Below, one piece after another: positions 34,376 through 41,719 of a DNA stretch of 44,527 nucleotides. Made by a program: the position numbers and the translations under genes. The stretch's first letter is position 1; every line of letters starts with the position of its first letter. Under the pieces are notes generated by a model. The model was given only the letters and a program-made list of their open reading frames with translations, did not search any database and had not been told where the DNA came from. This DNA is from a virus, in the IMG/VR virus record IMGVR_UViG_3300020222_000048, positions 1 through 44,527 of that record; one strand, given 5' to 3'.

Positions 34376-36391
34376 ATGATTAAAGATCAAAATAGCGAAG
34401 TAAATAAAGGAATTAATTTAACACCAACTGTGATAGAAACAGTTGATTCTGCTTTTTTTGATTATATTAATAGCTTAGAAATAAATTGTAACACTAATGA
34501 GGGATGGCAAAAGATTCCTATTATCTGGTCATCGGCAGAAAGATCATATCAGATAAAAAATAATAAAAAACTAAGAGATAAAAATGGCGCTCTAGTGCCG
34601 CCCATAATTTCTTTAGAAAGACTTAGCATAACAAAAGATCCTAATAAAAAAGGAAACTTTCAAGCAAATTTATCTCCAAAAGATGACAGACACTATATTA
34701 CAAAAGTTTTAAATCAAGATAAAACTTCTAATTTTGCAAACGCAGATGCTGCTAAAAGTAATGGTCCTAACTTTGCTACCGGCAAAAAAAACAAAAAAGT
34801 TGTCTATGAGCATATAGCTGTACCTATACCAATCTATGTTGTATGCGAATACAAAATAAATCTTTTAACTGGTTATCAAGCACAGATGAATGAAGCCTTA
34901 CAGCCATTCATTGCCAAAACAGCACAAAATTATTTTATAATAAAGAAAGATGGGTATCGTTTTGAATGTTTCATGGATCAAAACTTTGCTCAAGATAATA
35001 AGTCAGATTTTACTGAGGAAGAAAGAAAGTTTACTACTTCTATTAACATAAAAGTTCTTGGTTATGTAATTACGCAGGGTCAAAACGAAGAAAAAGAATT
35101 TAAAAAAATAGATGAAAACGCTGTAGAAATAAAAATACCTAGAGAAAAAGTAATTGTAGATACGCCAGCAACAACAAGAAAAAAAATTAAACAATTACAA
35201 TCAATTCAAGGTTTATCTACAAGTATTACATTACCGCCCGATAAGCCATTAAAAACAGGAGAATTGTCTGGAGAAATAGAGGGTGGACAGCGCGATGAAA
35301 CTTCTGAAAAATCTAAAAAGCTAAATCTTAAGTCTAGCAGTATTGAGACTATTGATTCTGCATTCTTAGAATATGTTGAAAATTTAAATGTATTTTGTAA
35401 TACAAATGAAGGTTGGGAAAAAGTACCTGTTATTTGGGGGTCTGCCGAACGAGCTTATCAAATAAAAAACAACAAAAGACTAAGAGATAAAAATGGAAGT
35501 TTAATAGCCCCTATAATATCGCTTGAAAGAACCAGTGTTAATAAAGACCCTAACAAAAAAGGTAATTTTCAAGCGAATGTTTCTCCTAGCGATGATAGGT
35601 ACACTATTACAAAAGTTTTAAATCAAGATAAAACATCTAATTTTGCAAATGCAGATGCATTAAAAAAGAGCGGCCAATTAAATTTTTCAACATCAAAGAA
35701 AAATAAAAAATTAGTTTATCAACATTACTCTGTCCGCATTCCTGTATATGTTACAGTAGAATACAAAATAAACATTTTAACCAACTATCAAGCTCAAATG
35801 AACGAGATTATGCAACCGTTCATGGCTAAAACAGCACAAAACTATTTTGTTATTAAAAAAGACGATCATCCGTATGAATGTTTTATGGATCCCGCCTTTC
35901 AACAAGAAACTATAAACGATTTATCAGAAGAAGAAAGAAAATTTAAAAGCACTATAACCGTAAAAGTGCTAGGCTATTTATTAGGCGAGGGAGAAAACAG
36001 AGAAGACAGAAACGTTAATATAGATGAAAATGCGGTTGAAATTAAAATACCGCGTGAAAAAATTATATTAGATAATCCTGATCCAAAGAAAAAACGTAAA
36101 GAAATATCTAGCTTTGATTCAATTTCTTCCGGTTTAGGTTCTGGAACATCTTCACAAGTTGGTGTTTCGGGCGTTGTTAAAAAAACATTTATTATTGGTA
36201 ACGCTATAGATTCTGTTTATACTGTATCTCATGGATTAAATACACGTGATATTTATGTGTCTGTTAGAGAAAACTTTGGTAGCTTCTATCAAGTAATTGC
36301 CCATATAGAATTTCCGAGCCTTAATTCTATTCTTGTGGATATGGGCGATATTATTGAAGAAAATAGCTATGTTGTAACTATTATGGGCTAG
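34376..36391 (+). CDS. Tandem-duplicated gp15-like tail completion / sheath-stabiliser protein (671 aa)
   Basis: Two copies of a ~242-residue domain are fused, at residues 21-262 and 324-565. Each runs from 'ET-DSAF' through CNTNEGW, IWSSAERSYQIKNNKKLRDK, DPNKKGNFQAN, LNQDKTSNFANADA, EYKIN-LT-YQAQMNE, EERKF and NAVEIKIPREK. By eye about two thirds of positions agree. The layout (basic strand, a VPIPIYVVCEYKINLLTGY strand, QMNEALQPFIAKTAQNYF, then EERKFTTSINIKVLGYV) follows T4 gp15, which stabilises the contracted or extended sheath and closes the tube, so I place it there with moderate confidence. Residues 263-323 form a charged linker. The last ~75 residues (TVSHGLNTRDIYVSVRENFG ... YVVTIMG) match a small C-terminal domain common in phage fibre and virion proteins. 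The gene ends with TAG just before a late promoter. Confidence 0.6.
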   Translation: MIKDQNSEVNKGINLTPTVIETVDSAFFDYINSLEINCNTNEGWQKIPIIWSSAERSYQIKNNKKLRDKNGALVPPIISLERLSITKDPNKKGNFQANLSPKDDRHYITKVLNQDKTSNFANADAAKSNGPNFATGKKNKKVVYEHIAVPIPIYVVCEYKINLLTGYQAQMNEALQPFIAKTAQNYFIIKKDGYRFECFMDQNFAQDNKSDFTEEERKFTTSINIKVLGYVITQGQNEEKEFKKIDENAVEIKIPREKVIVDTPATTRKKIKQLQSIQGLSTSITLPPDKPLKTGELSGEIEGGQRDETSEKSKKLNLKSSSIETIDSAFLEYVENLNVFCNTNEGWEKVPVIWGSAERAYQIKNNKRLRDKNGSLIAPIISLERTSVNKDPNKKGNFQANVSPSDDRYTITKVLNQDKTSNFANADALKKSGQLNFSTSKKNKKLVYQHYSVRIPVYVTVEYKINILTNYQAQMNEIMQPFMAKTAQNYFVIKKDDHPYECFMDPAFQQETINDLSEEERKFKSTITVKVLGYLLGEGENREDRNVNIDENAVEIKIPREKIILDNPDPKKKRKEISSFDSISSGLGSGTSSQVGVSGVVKKTFIIGNAIDSVYTVSHGLNTRDIYVSVRENFGSFYQVIAHIEFPSLNSILVDMGDIIEENSYVVTIMG

Positions 36392-36399
36392 TATAAATA
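36392..36399 (+). promoter_or_regulatory. T4-type late promoter TATAAATA
   Basis: This is a perfect match to the T4 late promoter -10 consensus, immediately after the TAG stop of the gp15-like gene and 114 nt upstream of the fibre gene at 36513. The expected transcript start is about 10 nt downstream, giving a roughly 100-nt leader that contains the hairpin element at 36441-36500. It is intergenic, which makes chance occurrence less likely than for matches inside genes. Confidence 0.6.
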
Positions 36400-36424
36400 C
36401 GTAATAAGACTTTTCCTAAAAATA

Positions 36425-36437
36425 AAACTATTTATTA
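36425..36437 (+). repeat. Intergenic 13-mer AAACTATTTATTA, copy 1
   Basis: This is the first of three identical 13-mers, all between genes of the fibre cassette. It lies in the leader downstream of the late promoter. On the - strand it reads TAATAAATAGTTT, which contains a near late-promoter octamer (AATAAATA), but no gene lies in that direction. Confidence 0.6.
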
Positions 36438-36440
36438 TAC

Positions 36441-36500
36441 AGCGATTTTAATCGGTTGTTTAGGTTAAAGCGCTATTTTTTTATTCGCCTCTAGGCAAGG
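36441..36500 (+). promoter_or_regulatory. Leader hairpin element, copy 1 (upstream of fibre gene 36513)
   Basis: An imperfect stem (AGCG at 36441-36444 with CGCT at 36471-36474, plus three inner A-T pairs) is followed by seven T residues and then a small GCC-TCTA-GGC hairpin next to the ribosome binding region AGGCAAGGAA. The 16-mer AGCGCTATTTTTTTAT (36469-36484) and the AGGCAAGGAA motif recur exactly before the next fibre gene. Because a promoter precedes it, it belongs to the mRNA leader. It may set translation or mRNA stability, or act as an attenuator. Confidence 0.6.
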
Positions 36501-36512
36501 AAAAGTAATAAA

Positions 36513-37901
36513 ATGGCTAATCCATTAAAGATTTTAACAGTGTTATCAGCTTCTAAAGCAGTTGAAATGGAAGAAACATTAAAAGTAATTGGTAATGCAG
36601 ATTTCGATTCACAATTAACAGCTTCTTGGTTAAAAGTAGAAAACAGTGCTGACGTAGACGGTGCATTAGATGTAGGCGGCGCAGCAAGCTTAGCTAGCAC
36701 ATTAAGCGTAACAGGTATTGCTGACTTTGATTCACAAGTAACAGCATCATCCTTGAAAGTAGAAAACGCAGCCGAAGTAGCAGGTGCTGCTACATTCGGT
36801 AGCACAATGAAGGTTATTGGCAATGCCGACTTTGACGCTCAAGTAACTGCTTCTTTATTGAAGGTAGAAGGTGCAGCTGAAATTGCTGGCGCAGCAGAAT
36901 TAGGTTCTACATTACACGTAGTTGGTATTGCAGATTTCGATTCACAAGTAACTGCTTCTGCTTTGAAAGTAGAAAATGCAGCTGAAGTAGTAGGCGCTGC
37001 TACATTTGGTAGCACAATGACAGTTATTGGTAATGCTGACTTTGATGCACAATTGACGGCTTCTACTGCAAAAGTAGAAGGTGCTGCTGAAATTGCTGGT
37101 GCTGCTGAATTCGGCTCAACCATGCATGTAGTTGGCAATGCTGACTTTGATGCACAATTAACAGCATCTGCTTTGAAAGTAGAAAATGACGCACAAATCG
37201 TAGGCGATTTATCAGTACGCGATATTGCTGCACGTTCTGGCTCATTCTCTGGCGATTTGTCAGTTCAAGGTAACTTGCTAGTCGAAGGTGCATTAACTTA
37301 CATCAATACTGCCAATTTAGATGTAACAGACAAACAAATCACTATTGCTAAAGGTTCTGCTGATGCCGCTGCTGCTAACGGCGCAGGAATTTTAGTAGAA
37401 GGCGCTGCTGCTTCTCTTACCTATAATAGCACAGGTGATAAATGGTCATTCAATAAAGACCTACAATTAGACGCTGGTAATCAAATGTTCCTTTCTGGTG
37501 CATTGTTTGCTAATGCAACAGTAGAAACAGCACGCGATGGTTCTGGTTTCTATGATGTTGACGATGTGTTGCACAAATTAGCAAGCGCTGGTTCTTCATT
37601 CCAAGCAGCTTATAACGCCGCTCGTTATGTTGAAGTTGGCTCATTGTCATCCGGTACGGCTACTGTAAACATTACTTCTGGCGCAGCATCATTGTTGTTT
37701 GCTGTAGCAGAAAAGAACAACATTGCTCTTGACGTAGTAGTAAGCGTTGATGACGGTGCAAGCTGGACAAACGACTTAGTAGCAGTCAAATTATATGCTG
37801 ATGGTCTTTCATTAAAGGTACAAATCGAAGCACCAGCTATGTCTGGGGAAGAGGGTGCTAAGTACCGTTTGATTGCTGTAAACGAAAAAGATTTAACATA
37901 A
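36513..37901 (+). CDS. Tail fibre-like protein with 35-residue repeats (462 aa)
   Basis: Residues 1-24 form an N-terminal peptide (MANPLKILTVLSASKAVEME) resembling those of the other three fibre proteins. Residues 25 to about 230 contain six repeats of about 35 residues with the core NADFDAQLTASALKVEN-AAE---GAA-FGSTM. Such Ala/Val/Gly-rich periodic sequence is typical of beta-helical fibre shafts. Residues ~230-330 are a further beta-rich shaft (LDVTDKQITIAKGSADAAAA). The last ~110 residues (FYDVDDVLHKLASAGSS ... NDLVAVKLYADGL ... KYRLIAVNEKDL) are the recurrent C-terminal domain of this cassette. The gene is visibly less AT-rich than its neighbours and is bracketed by its own promoter, leader and a strong terminator, so high independent expression is likely. 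Confidence 0.72.
   Translation: MANPLKILTVLSASKAVEMEETLKVIGNADFDSQLTASWLKVENSADVDGALDVGGAASLASTLSVTGIADFDSQVTASSLKVENAAEVAGAATFGSTMKVIGNADFDAQVTASLLKVEGAAEIAGAAELGSTLHVVGIADFDSQVTASALKVENAAEVVGAATFGSTMTVIGNADFDAQLTASTAKVEGAAEIAGAAEFGSTMHVVGNADFDAQLTASALKVENDAQIVGDLSVRDIAARSGSFSGDLSVQGNLLVEGALTYINTANLDVTDKQITIAKGSADAAAANGAGILVEGAAASLTYNSTGDKWSFNKDLQLDAGNQMFLSGALFANATVETARDGSGFYDVDDVLHKLASAGSSFQAAYNAARYVEVGSLSSGTATVNITSGAASLLFAVAEKNNIALDVVVSVDDGASWTNDLVAVKLYADGLSLKVQIEAPAMSGEEGAKYRLIAVNEKDLT
36585..37196 (+). repeat. Tandem 105-bp (35-residue) repeats in fibre gene, six units
   Basis: Units begin at about 36585, 36708, 36813, 36918, 37023 and 37128. The first is longer by six residues and the last is partial. 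Alternate units are more alike (KVEN-AAEV--GAATFGSTM versus KVEGAAEIAGAAE-GST-H), giving a higher-order period of 210 bp. The DNA is similar enough to allow unequal recombination. Confidence 0.85.
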
Positions 37902-37934
37902 TATTTTAATCTAATCAGTAACTTAGATTAAATG

Positions 37935-37966
37935 GGGGAAGGCAGAAATGCCTTCCCCTTCTTTTT
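37935..37966 (+). terminator. Rho-independent terminator after fibre gene 36513
   Basis: A perfect 10-bp stem GGGGAAGGCA / TGCCTTCCCC with a GAAA loop (37945-37948) is followed by TTCTTTTT. It is the most GC-rich hairpin in the window and lies 33 nt after the stop codon, as expected for an intrinsic terminator. Confidence 0.92.
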
Positions 37967-37972
37967 ATGATT

Positions 37973-37980
37973 TATAAAAC
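37973..37980 (+). promoter_or_regulatory. Weak late-promoter-like octamer (TATAAAAC)
   Basis: The first six bases agree with the late consensus TATAAATA. It lies just after the terminator and before the leader element of the next fibre gene, the place where a promoter is needed. The match is weak and AT-rich background matches are common. Confidence 0.3.
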
Positions 37981-37991
37981 TAATTATATGG

Positions 37992-38049
37992 AGCGCTATA
38001 GATAGTATTTTAGCGCTATTTTTTTATCTGCCTGACGAGGCAAGGAATT
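37992..38049 (+). promoter_or_regulatory. Leader hairpin element, copy 2 (upstream of fibre gene 38057)
   Basis: A perfect 7-bp stem AGCGCTA (37992-37998) / TAGCGCT (38011-38017) with a 12-nt loop is followed by seven T residues. A second hairpin TGCCT-GACG-AGGCA (38029-38042) follows, whose 3' arm runs into AAGGAA, the ribosome binding site. The 16-mer AGCGCTATTTTTTTAT (38012-38027) is identical to copy 1. The first hairpin with its T run looks like an intrinsic terminator, but a better terminator lies just upstream, so a leader role is favoured. Confidence 0.62.
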
Positions 38050-38056
38050 TATAACA

Positions 38057-41000
38057 ATGGCTAACGTAAGACCATTAACTGTATATACAAATTTAGACGC
38101 TAAGCAAGATATTAATGCTAGCGGTAGTGTAAAAATATTTACAAGCGACAGCTTTAATAGAACAAGTATTATTACTTCTTCTGCCGGTATGTATGATCTA
38201 GACGGCGCTTTACATGAATTAGATCAAGCAATAGTTGATAAAGGCATAGAAATTAAAGACGCCTATGAAGCTGTAAGATATAAGAAATCAGATGTTTTAG
38301 ACGAAAGCGGAAAAGCATTATTAAACTTAACCTCTTTAGCATCTTCTGGTGCTAGTTATTTTACAACTGGCAATTTACAAGATATTGCCATAGATTTATT
38401 AGTTGATACAGAAAAGAACGGTCGTTATAAAAACGACATGGCTTCTGTCCAATTGTATTCCAGCGCTAGCGCTTTATGGGCTGAAATTGATGCTCCCGGT
38501 GCCAGTGCAGCACCATATCGTTTTATAGCAGTAAATGAAACTATACTAGCATTATTAGGTAGTGCCTCTGGTCAAGGTGGTGGAGGCGCTGGCGGCTCAG
38601 GAGATATAACAGCCGTTATTGCTGGCACAAATTTAACCGGCGGTGCAGCATCAGGTGATGCAACTATAAACTTAAATTCTGTATTATCCGGATTAAGCAG
38701 CGTTACATCTACAGGTTTTACAGGTAGTTTGTTAGGTAATGCCTCTACTGCCACATCGGCAACCAGTGCCGTTACAGCACAAACAGCTTCTTATATTGCT
38801 ACAGGTTCAGCAATTTCTACATTTACACAAGATGTGAGAGCACAATTTAGTGCTGGATCTAATATTACAATTACTGATGGTGTTATCGCCTCTACTGCTG
38901 GAGGCGGTGGAGGATCTTATGCTTTAGGCGATCAATTAACTGCTTCTTATTTAAGAATTTATACAGAAGAAATTAGTCAACAAGCATCTTCATTGACTAA
39001 TAATATGATTTCTTATTTTAGTTTTGATGGTAATTTAAATGATTCTGTTTCCGCTAATACTGCTTCTAGAAACTGGAGTTTTGCACAAAATCCCGCTTCT
39101 TCTTCTGCATTTGTTGTAGGTGGTCAAGGTTTTTCTTTCTTTCCTTATGAATGGCCTTATAACAGCTCGCATTTAATATTGTCTTCATCAATACCATTAT
39201 CTTCTTCAGGTGGTGATTGGTCTTTTTCATGTTGGGTTAAGCCACAATACTTTAGTAACAGTAATAGACACGCAATCATAGGCGATATCGGAGATCCTAA
39301 TTTTAGTTGGGCCGATCCAGCTTATGCCGGTAAACAAGACCGCACACGCGACGGTTTTGGTCTTACAAATCTTAATGCTAATAGCTATGGAACAATTTAT
39401 GGTGGCACTTCAAGCGGTAGTTTGTATATTCGTTCTGGTGACACAATTGTTAATTTTACTAGCACAATTGTATCAGGTACTTGGTATCATTTAGTTCTTA
39501 CATATGATAAAACAGCACAAAAAGTTAAATGCTATGTTGATAATGTTTTAGACTCAGAACAAACTTTAGCTGATACTTTTGATGTTAAATATTTTGGTGC
39601 TGTTTATAATAATAATGATCCATTACATGGTTATGGTGATGAATTTGGTTTTTGGAATAGAAAAATAACAATAAATGAAATTACTTCATTATATAACAGT
39701 GGTGCTGGAAAATTATATTCTGATTTATCAGCACAAATAAATAATAATATACTTCCTAGCGGCTCTATCACGTTATCAGGTAGTTTCAACATGACAGGTA
39801 CGTTTAATCTAAATGGCGCTTCCTATACTGATTTAGCATCACTAGGAGAATTAAATGCCTCTGCTGCTGGATTAGCTAATACAATTACCGTTGTTTCTGG
39901 CAATATTTCTGGAACTATAAATAATTTATCTGGTAATATTGTAAATTATATTAATACTGTTTCAAACGCTGGCACACAATTTTTGACAGACACAATTACC
40001 GGAAGTGTGTTAGAATATTATAAAGCTGGAACGGGAATTAGTTTAGTAAATGGCACATTTAGTGCAGCTAGTGTTCCTAACGCTTCCCTACAAAATAGCT
40101 CTATTACTATTAACGGTTCACAAGTAAGTTTAGGTAGTTCTATTAACGTTGGAGATATTACTAGCGTTACTGCTGGCTCTAATTTGTCTGGAGGTGGAAA
40201 CTCTGGTGATGTTACAATTAGTTTAGCGTCCACTTTAACAGGTTTATCTAATGTTACTTCTACTGGATTTACTGGTAGTCTACTGGGTAACGCTTCTACT
40301 GCTACTGTTGCCGTTACAGCTCAAACAGCTTCTTTGGCAACATTAGCTACATTAGCTACAACTGCTGAAACAGCTTCTTATATGTCTAGTGGTTCTAAAA
40401 TTGCAACATTTACCAATGATGTAAGAAATCAATTTAGTGCTGGTAATAATATAACGATTACAAATGGTATGATTGCAGCTTCAGAAAATTCAATTTATAT
40501 CGGTGATAAAATCATTACAGGTTCTTTGACAGTTGCTCCTACTTATCCTTATGGAACTGGTTCTTTAACAAGTTCTTTAGAGGCATATTTTAGTCTACAA
40601 ACTAGTTCTTATGATGCATTAGAATCGGCAATAGTATCTTATGATGAAGTTGGAACATATAAAGCCGTAGTTATGCCAAATGTAACAATTTCACACGAAC
40701 AATCTGTTAAATTTAAAGGAGCATCATTTACTACTTCTATCAACGATTGGTGGACAGAAAATGTTTTAGAAATAAAACCTAATATACAATTAAAAGATTA
40801 TAATGAATTTACTATTAATTATTGGACTTATTTTACACAATATAGTGTAGGAGTTTTATCTACTATTAAACATCATTTTACTACAAATGAACCATATAGT
40901 AATAATGGCGATAACAGTATTATTTATGCTGGAAATATCATAGCGTCTAATTGGCCTGTAACTACAGGATATGCCACTTATCAAGTTGATAATACTGGTA

Positions 41001-41434
41001 TGGGTACTAATGTTTGGGGAATGATTTCTGTTACATACAATAAATCTACCGGAGTGGCTAAGTTTTATACCAATGGTATTTATCGTTCTTCCAATACAAT
41101 CACTAATTGGAATATGGTCATTAAATATCTTGGTATTGGAAAATATGACGAAATAGGAATATGGTCTAGAGTGTTAAACGATTCAGATATATCTGCGTTA
41201 TATAATAGTGGAAATGGTACTAGTTATAGTGAAATTTCTGATCTTTCGTCAGTTACTGCGGGGGGAAGTATCCAATTTAATGGAGATTTATCTGTTGGCG
41301 GTGATTGTAATGTAAATCAAATTAAAATAGATTCTCAAGCTAATGCTCTTGGTCCGTCCCTTTTAGGTACTTTAGCGGTTTCTGGCTCACATCTATACTT
41401 TTATGATGGTAATGATTGGAAAATGATAATTTAG
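38057..41434 (+). CDS. Tail fibre-like adhesin with two LamG-like domains (1125 aa)
   Basis: The N-terminal peptide MANVRPLTVYTNLDAKQDIN resembles those of the other fibre proteins. Residues ~38-160 hold the recurrent cassette domain (MYDLDGALHELDQAIV ... RYKNDMASVQLY ... YRFIAVNE). A Ser/Thr/Gly/Ala-rich shaft block (~182-282, with STGFTGSLLGNASTAT and QFSAGSNITITDGVIAS) is followed by a LamG-like domain at ~314-553 (YFSFDGNLNDSVSAN, GTWYHLVLTYDKTAQKVKCY, EFGFWNRKITINEITSLYNS). The same shaft block (~699-808) and a second LamG-like domain (~836-1055) then repeat. The end (GSHLYFYDGNDWKMII) is typical of a fibre tip. LamG domains bind glycans or proteins, so host-surface binding is likely. 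The gene is followed by a terminator and seems to form its own transcription unit. Confidence 0.75.
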   Translation: MANVRPLTVYTNLDAKQDINASGSVKIFTSDSFNRTSIITSSAGMYDLDGALHELDQAIVDKGIEIKDAYEAVRYKKSDVLDESGKALLNLTSLASSGASYFTTGNLQDIAIDLLVDTEKNGRYKNDMASVQLYSSASALWAEIDAPGASAAPYRFIAVNETILALLGSASGQGGGGAGGSGDITAVIAGTNLTGGAASGDATINLNSVLSGLSSVTSTGFTGSLLGNASTATSATSAVTAQTASYIATGSAISTFTQDVRAQFSAGSNITITDGVIASTAGGGGGSYALGDQLTASYLRIYTEEISQQASSLTNNMISYFSFDGNLNDSVSANTASRNWSFAQNPASSSAFVVGGQGFSFFPYEWPYNSSHLILSSSIPLSSSGGDWSFSCWVKPQYFSNSNRHAIIGDIGDPNFSWADPAYAGKQDRTRDGFGLTNLNANSYGTIYGGTSSGSLYIRSGDTIVNFTSTIVSGTWYHLVLTYDKTAQKVKCYVDNVLDSEQTLADTFDVKYFGAVYNNNDPLHGYGDEFGFWNRKITINEITSLYNSGAGKLYSDLSAQINNNILPSGSITLSGSFNMTGTFNLNGASYTDLASLGELNASAAGLANTITVVSGNISGTINNLSGNIVNYINTVSNAGTQFLTDTITGSVLEYYKAGTGISLVNGTFSAASVPNASLQNSSITINGSQVSLGSSINVGDITSVTAGSNLSGGGNSGDVTISLASTLTGLSNVTSTGFTGSLLGNASTATVAVTAQTASLATLATLATTAETASYMSSGSKIATFTNDVRNQFSAGNNITITNGMIAASENSIYIGDKIITGSLTVAPTYPYGTGSLTSSLEAYFSLQTSSYDALESAIVSYDEVGTYKAVVMPNVTISHEQSVKFKGASFTTSINDWWTENVLEIKPNIQLKDYNEFTINYWTYFTQYSVGVLSTIKHHFTTNEPYSNNGDNSIIYAGNIIASNWPVTTGYATYQVDNTGMGTNVWGMISVTYNKSTGVAKFYTNGIYRSSNTITNWNMVIKYLGIGKYDEIGIWSRVLNDSDISALYNSGNGTSYSEISDLSSVTAGGSIQFNGDLSVGGDCNVNQIKIDSQANALGPSLLGTLAVSGSHLYFYDGNDWKMII

Positions 41435-41463
41435 TTTTAATTAATAAATAATTAAGTAAGATC

Positions 41464-41494
41464 GGGTGGCAGAAGTTTTGCCACCCTTTCTTTT
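41464..41494 (+). terminator. Rho-independent terminator after fibre gene 38057
   Basis: An 8-bp stem GGGTGGCA (41464-41471) / TGCCACCC (41479-41486) with a 7-nt loop is followed by TTTCTTTT. It lies 30 nt after the TAG stop and 22 nt before the next gene. Confidence 0.88.
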
Positions 41495-41500
41495 GCTTTT

Positions 41501-41513
41501 AAACTATTTATTA
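41501..41513 (+). repeat. Intergenic 13-mer AAACTATTTATTA, copy 2
   Basis: Identical to the copies at 36425 and 43091. It begins seven bases after the terminator T tract and ends two bases before the ATG at 41516, so it occupies the place where a ribosome binding site would be expected. Confidence 0.6.
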
Positions 41514-41515
41514 CT

Positions 41516-41719
41516 ATGAAACGTAAAATAACCTATCTAATCAAAGATTTTGATAAAATTATGCGTGAAATATTACCGCATACCGGAGATTTTAAAAAAG
41601 AAGTATTGCTCTTAAGACGTAAAGAAGAGTTTGAAGAAATAATTGATCGTATGGCAGAAAAATACGATAAAATTATAGAAATGATTGAGCAAGAAAGGGA
41701 TTTACCAGATGAAATATAA
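41516..41719 (+). CDS. Small charged helical protein (67 aa), possible fibre-assembly factor
   Basis: A 67-residue protein, strongly charged and predicted helical by composition (KIMREILPHTGDFKKEVLLL, then EEFEEIIDRMAEKYDKIIEM), probably coiled coil in its second half. No Shine-Dalgarno motif precedes the ATG; the repeated 13-mer AAACTATTTATTA is there instead. It overlaps the next small gene by 11 nt. Sitting between two fibre genes, it could be a trimerisation chaperone like T4 gp57A (a small coiled-coil protein needed for fibre folding), but there is no recognisable sequence match, so that is only a positional guess. Confidence 0.6.
   Translation: MKRKITYLIKDFDKIMREILPHTGDFKKEVLLLRRKEEFEEIIDRMAEKYDKIIEMIEQERDLPDEI
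41694..41700 (+). promoter_or_regulatory. Ribosome binding site that decides the start at 41709
   Basis: AAAGGGA lies 8 nt before the ATG at 41709. A longer frame beginning with TTG at 41685 would place this motif inside the coding region, so the ATG is preferred. Confidence 0.75.

Noticed and set aside
36585-37196. CRISPR-like array because of regular 105-bp spacing
   Set aside because: The repeats are coding, without unique spacers, and encode a fibre shaft.
36491-37293. Several open frames on the - strand and one other across the repeat region of the fibre gene
   Set aside because: They mirror the 35-residue repeats of the + strand gene, have no ribosome binding sites and repeat the same antisense peptide; they are shadows of biased codon use.
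37992-38027. Hairpin plus T7 as a second terminator after the fibre gene at 36513
   Set aside because: A much stronger terminator is already present at 37935-37966, and the matching element at 36441-36484 lies downstream of a promoter, so a leader element is the better reading, although read-out as a terminator is not excluded.
41685-41708. TTG start giving a 92-residue version of the small gene at 41709
   Set aside because: The ribosome binding site AAAGGGA would fall inside the coding region; the ATG eight codons later is correctly spaced from it.
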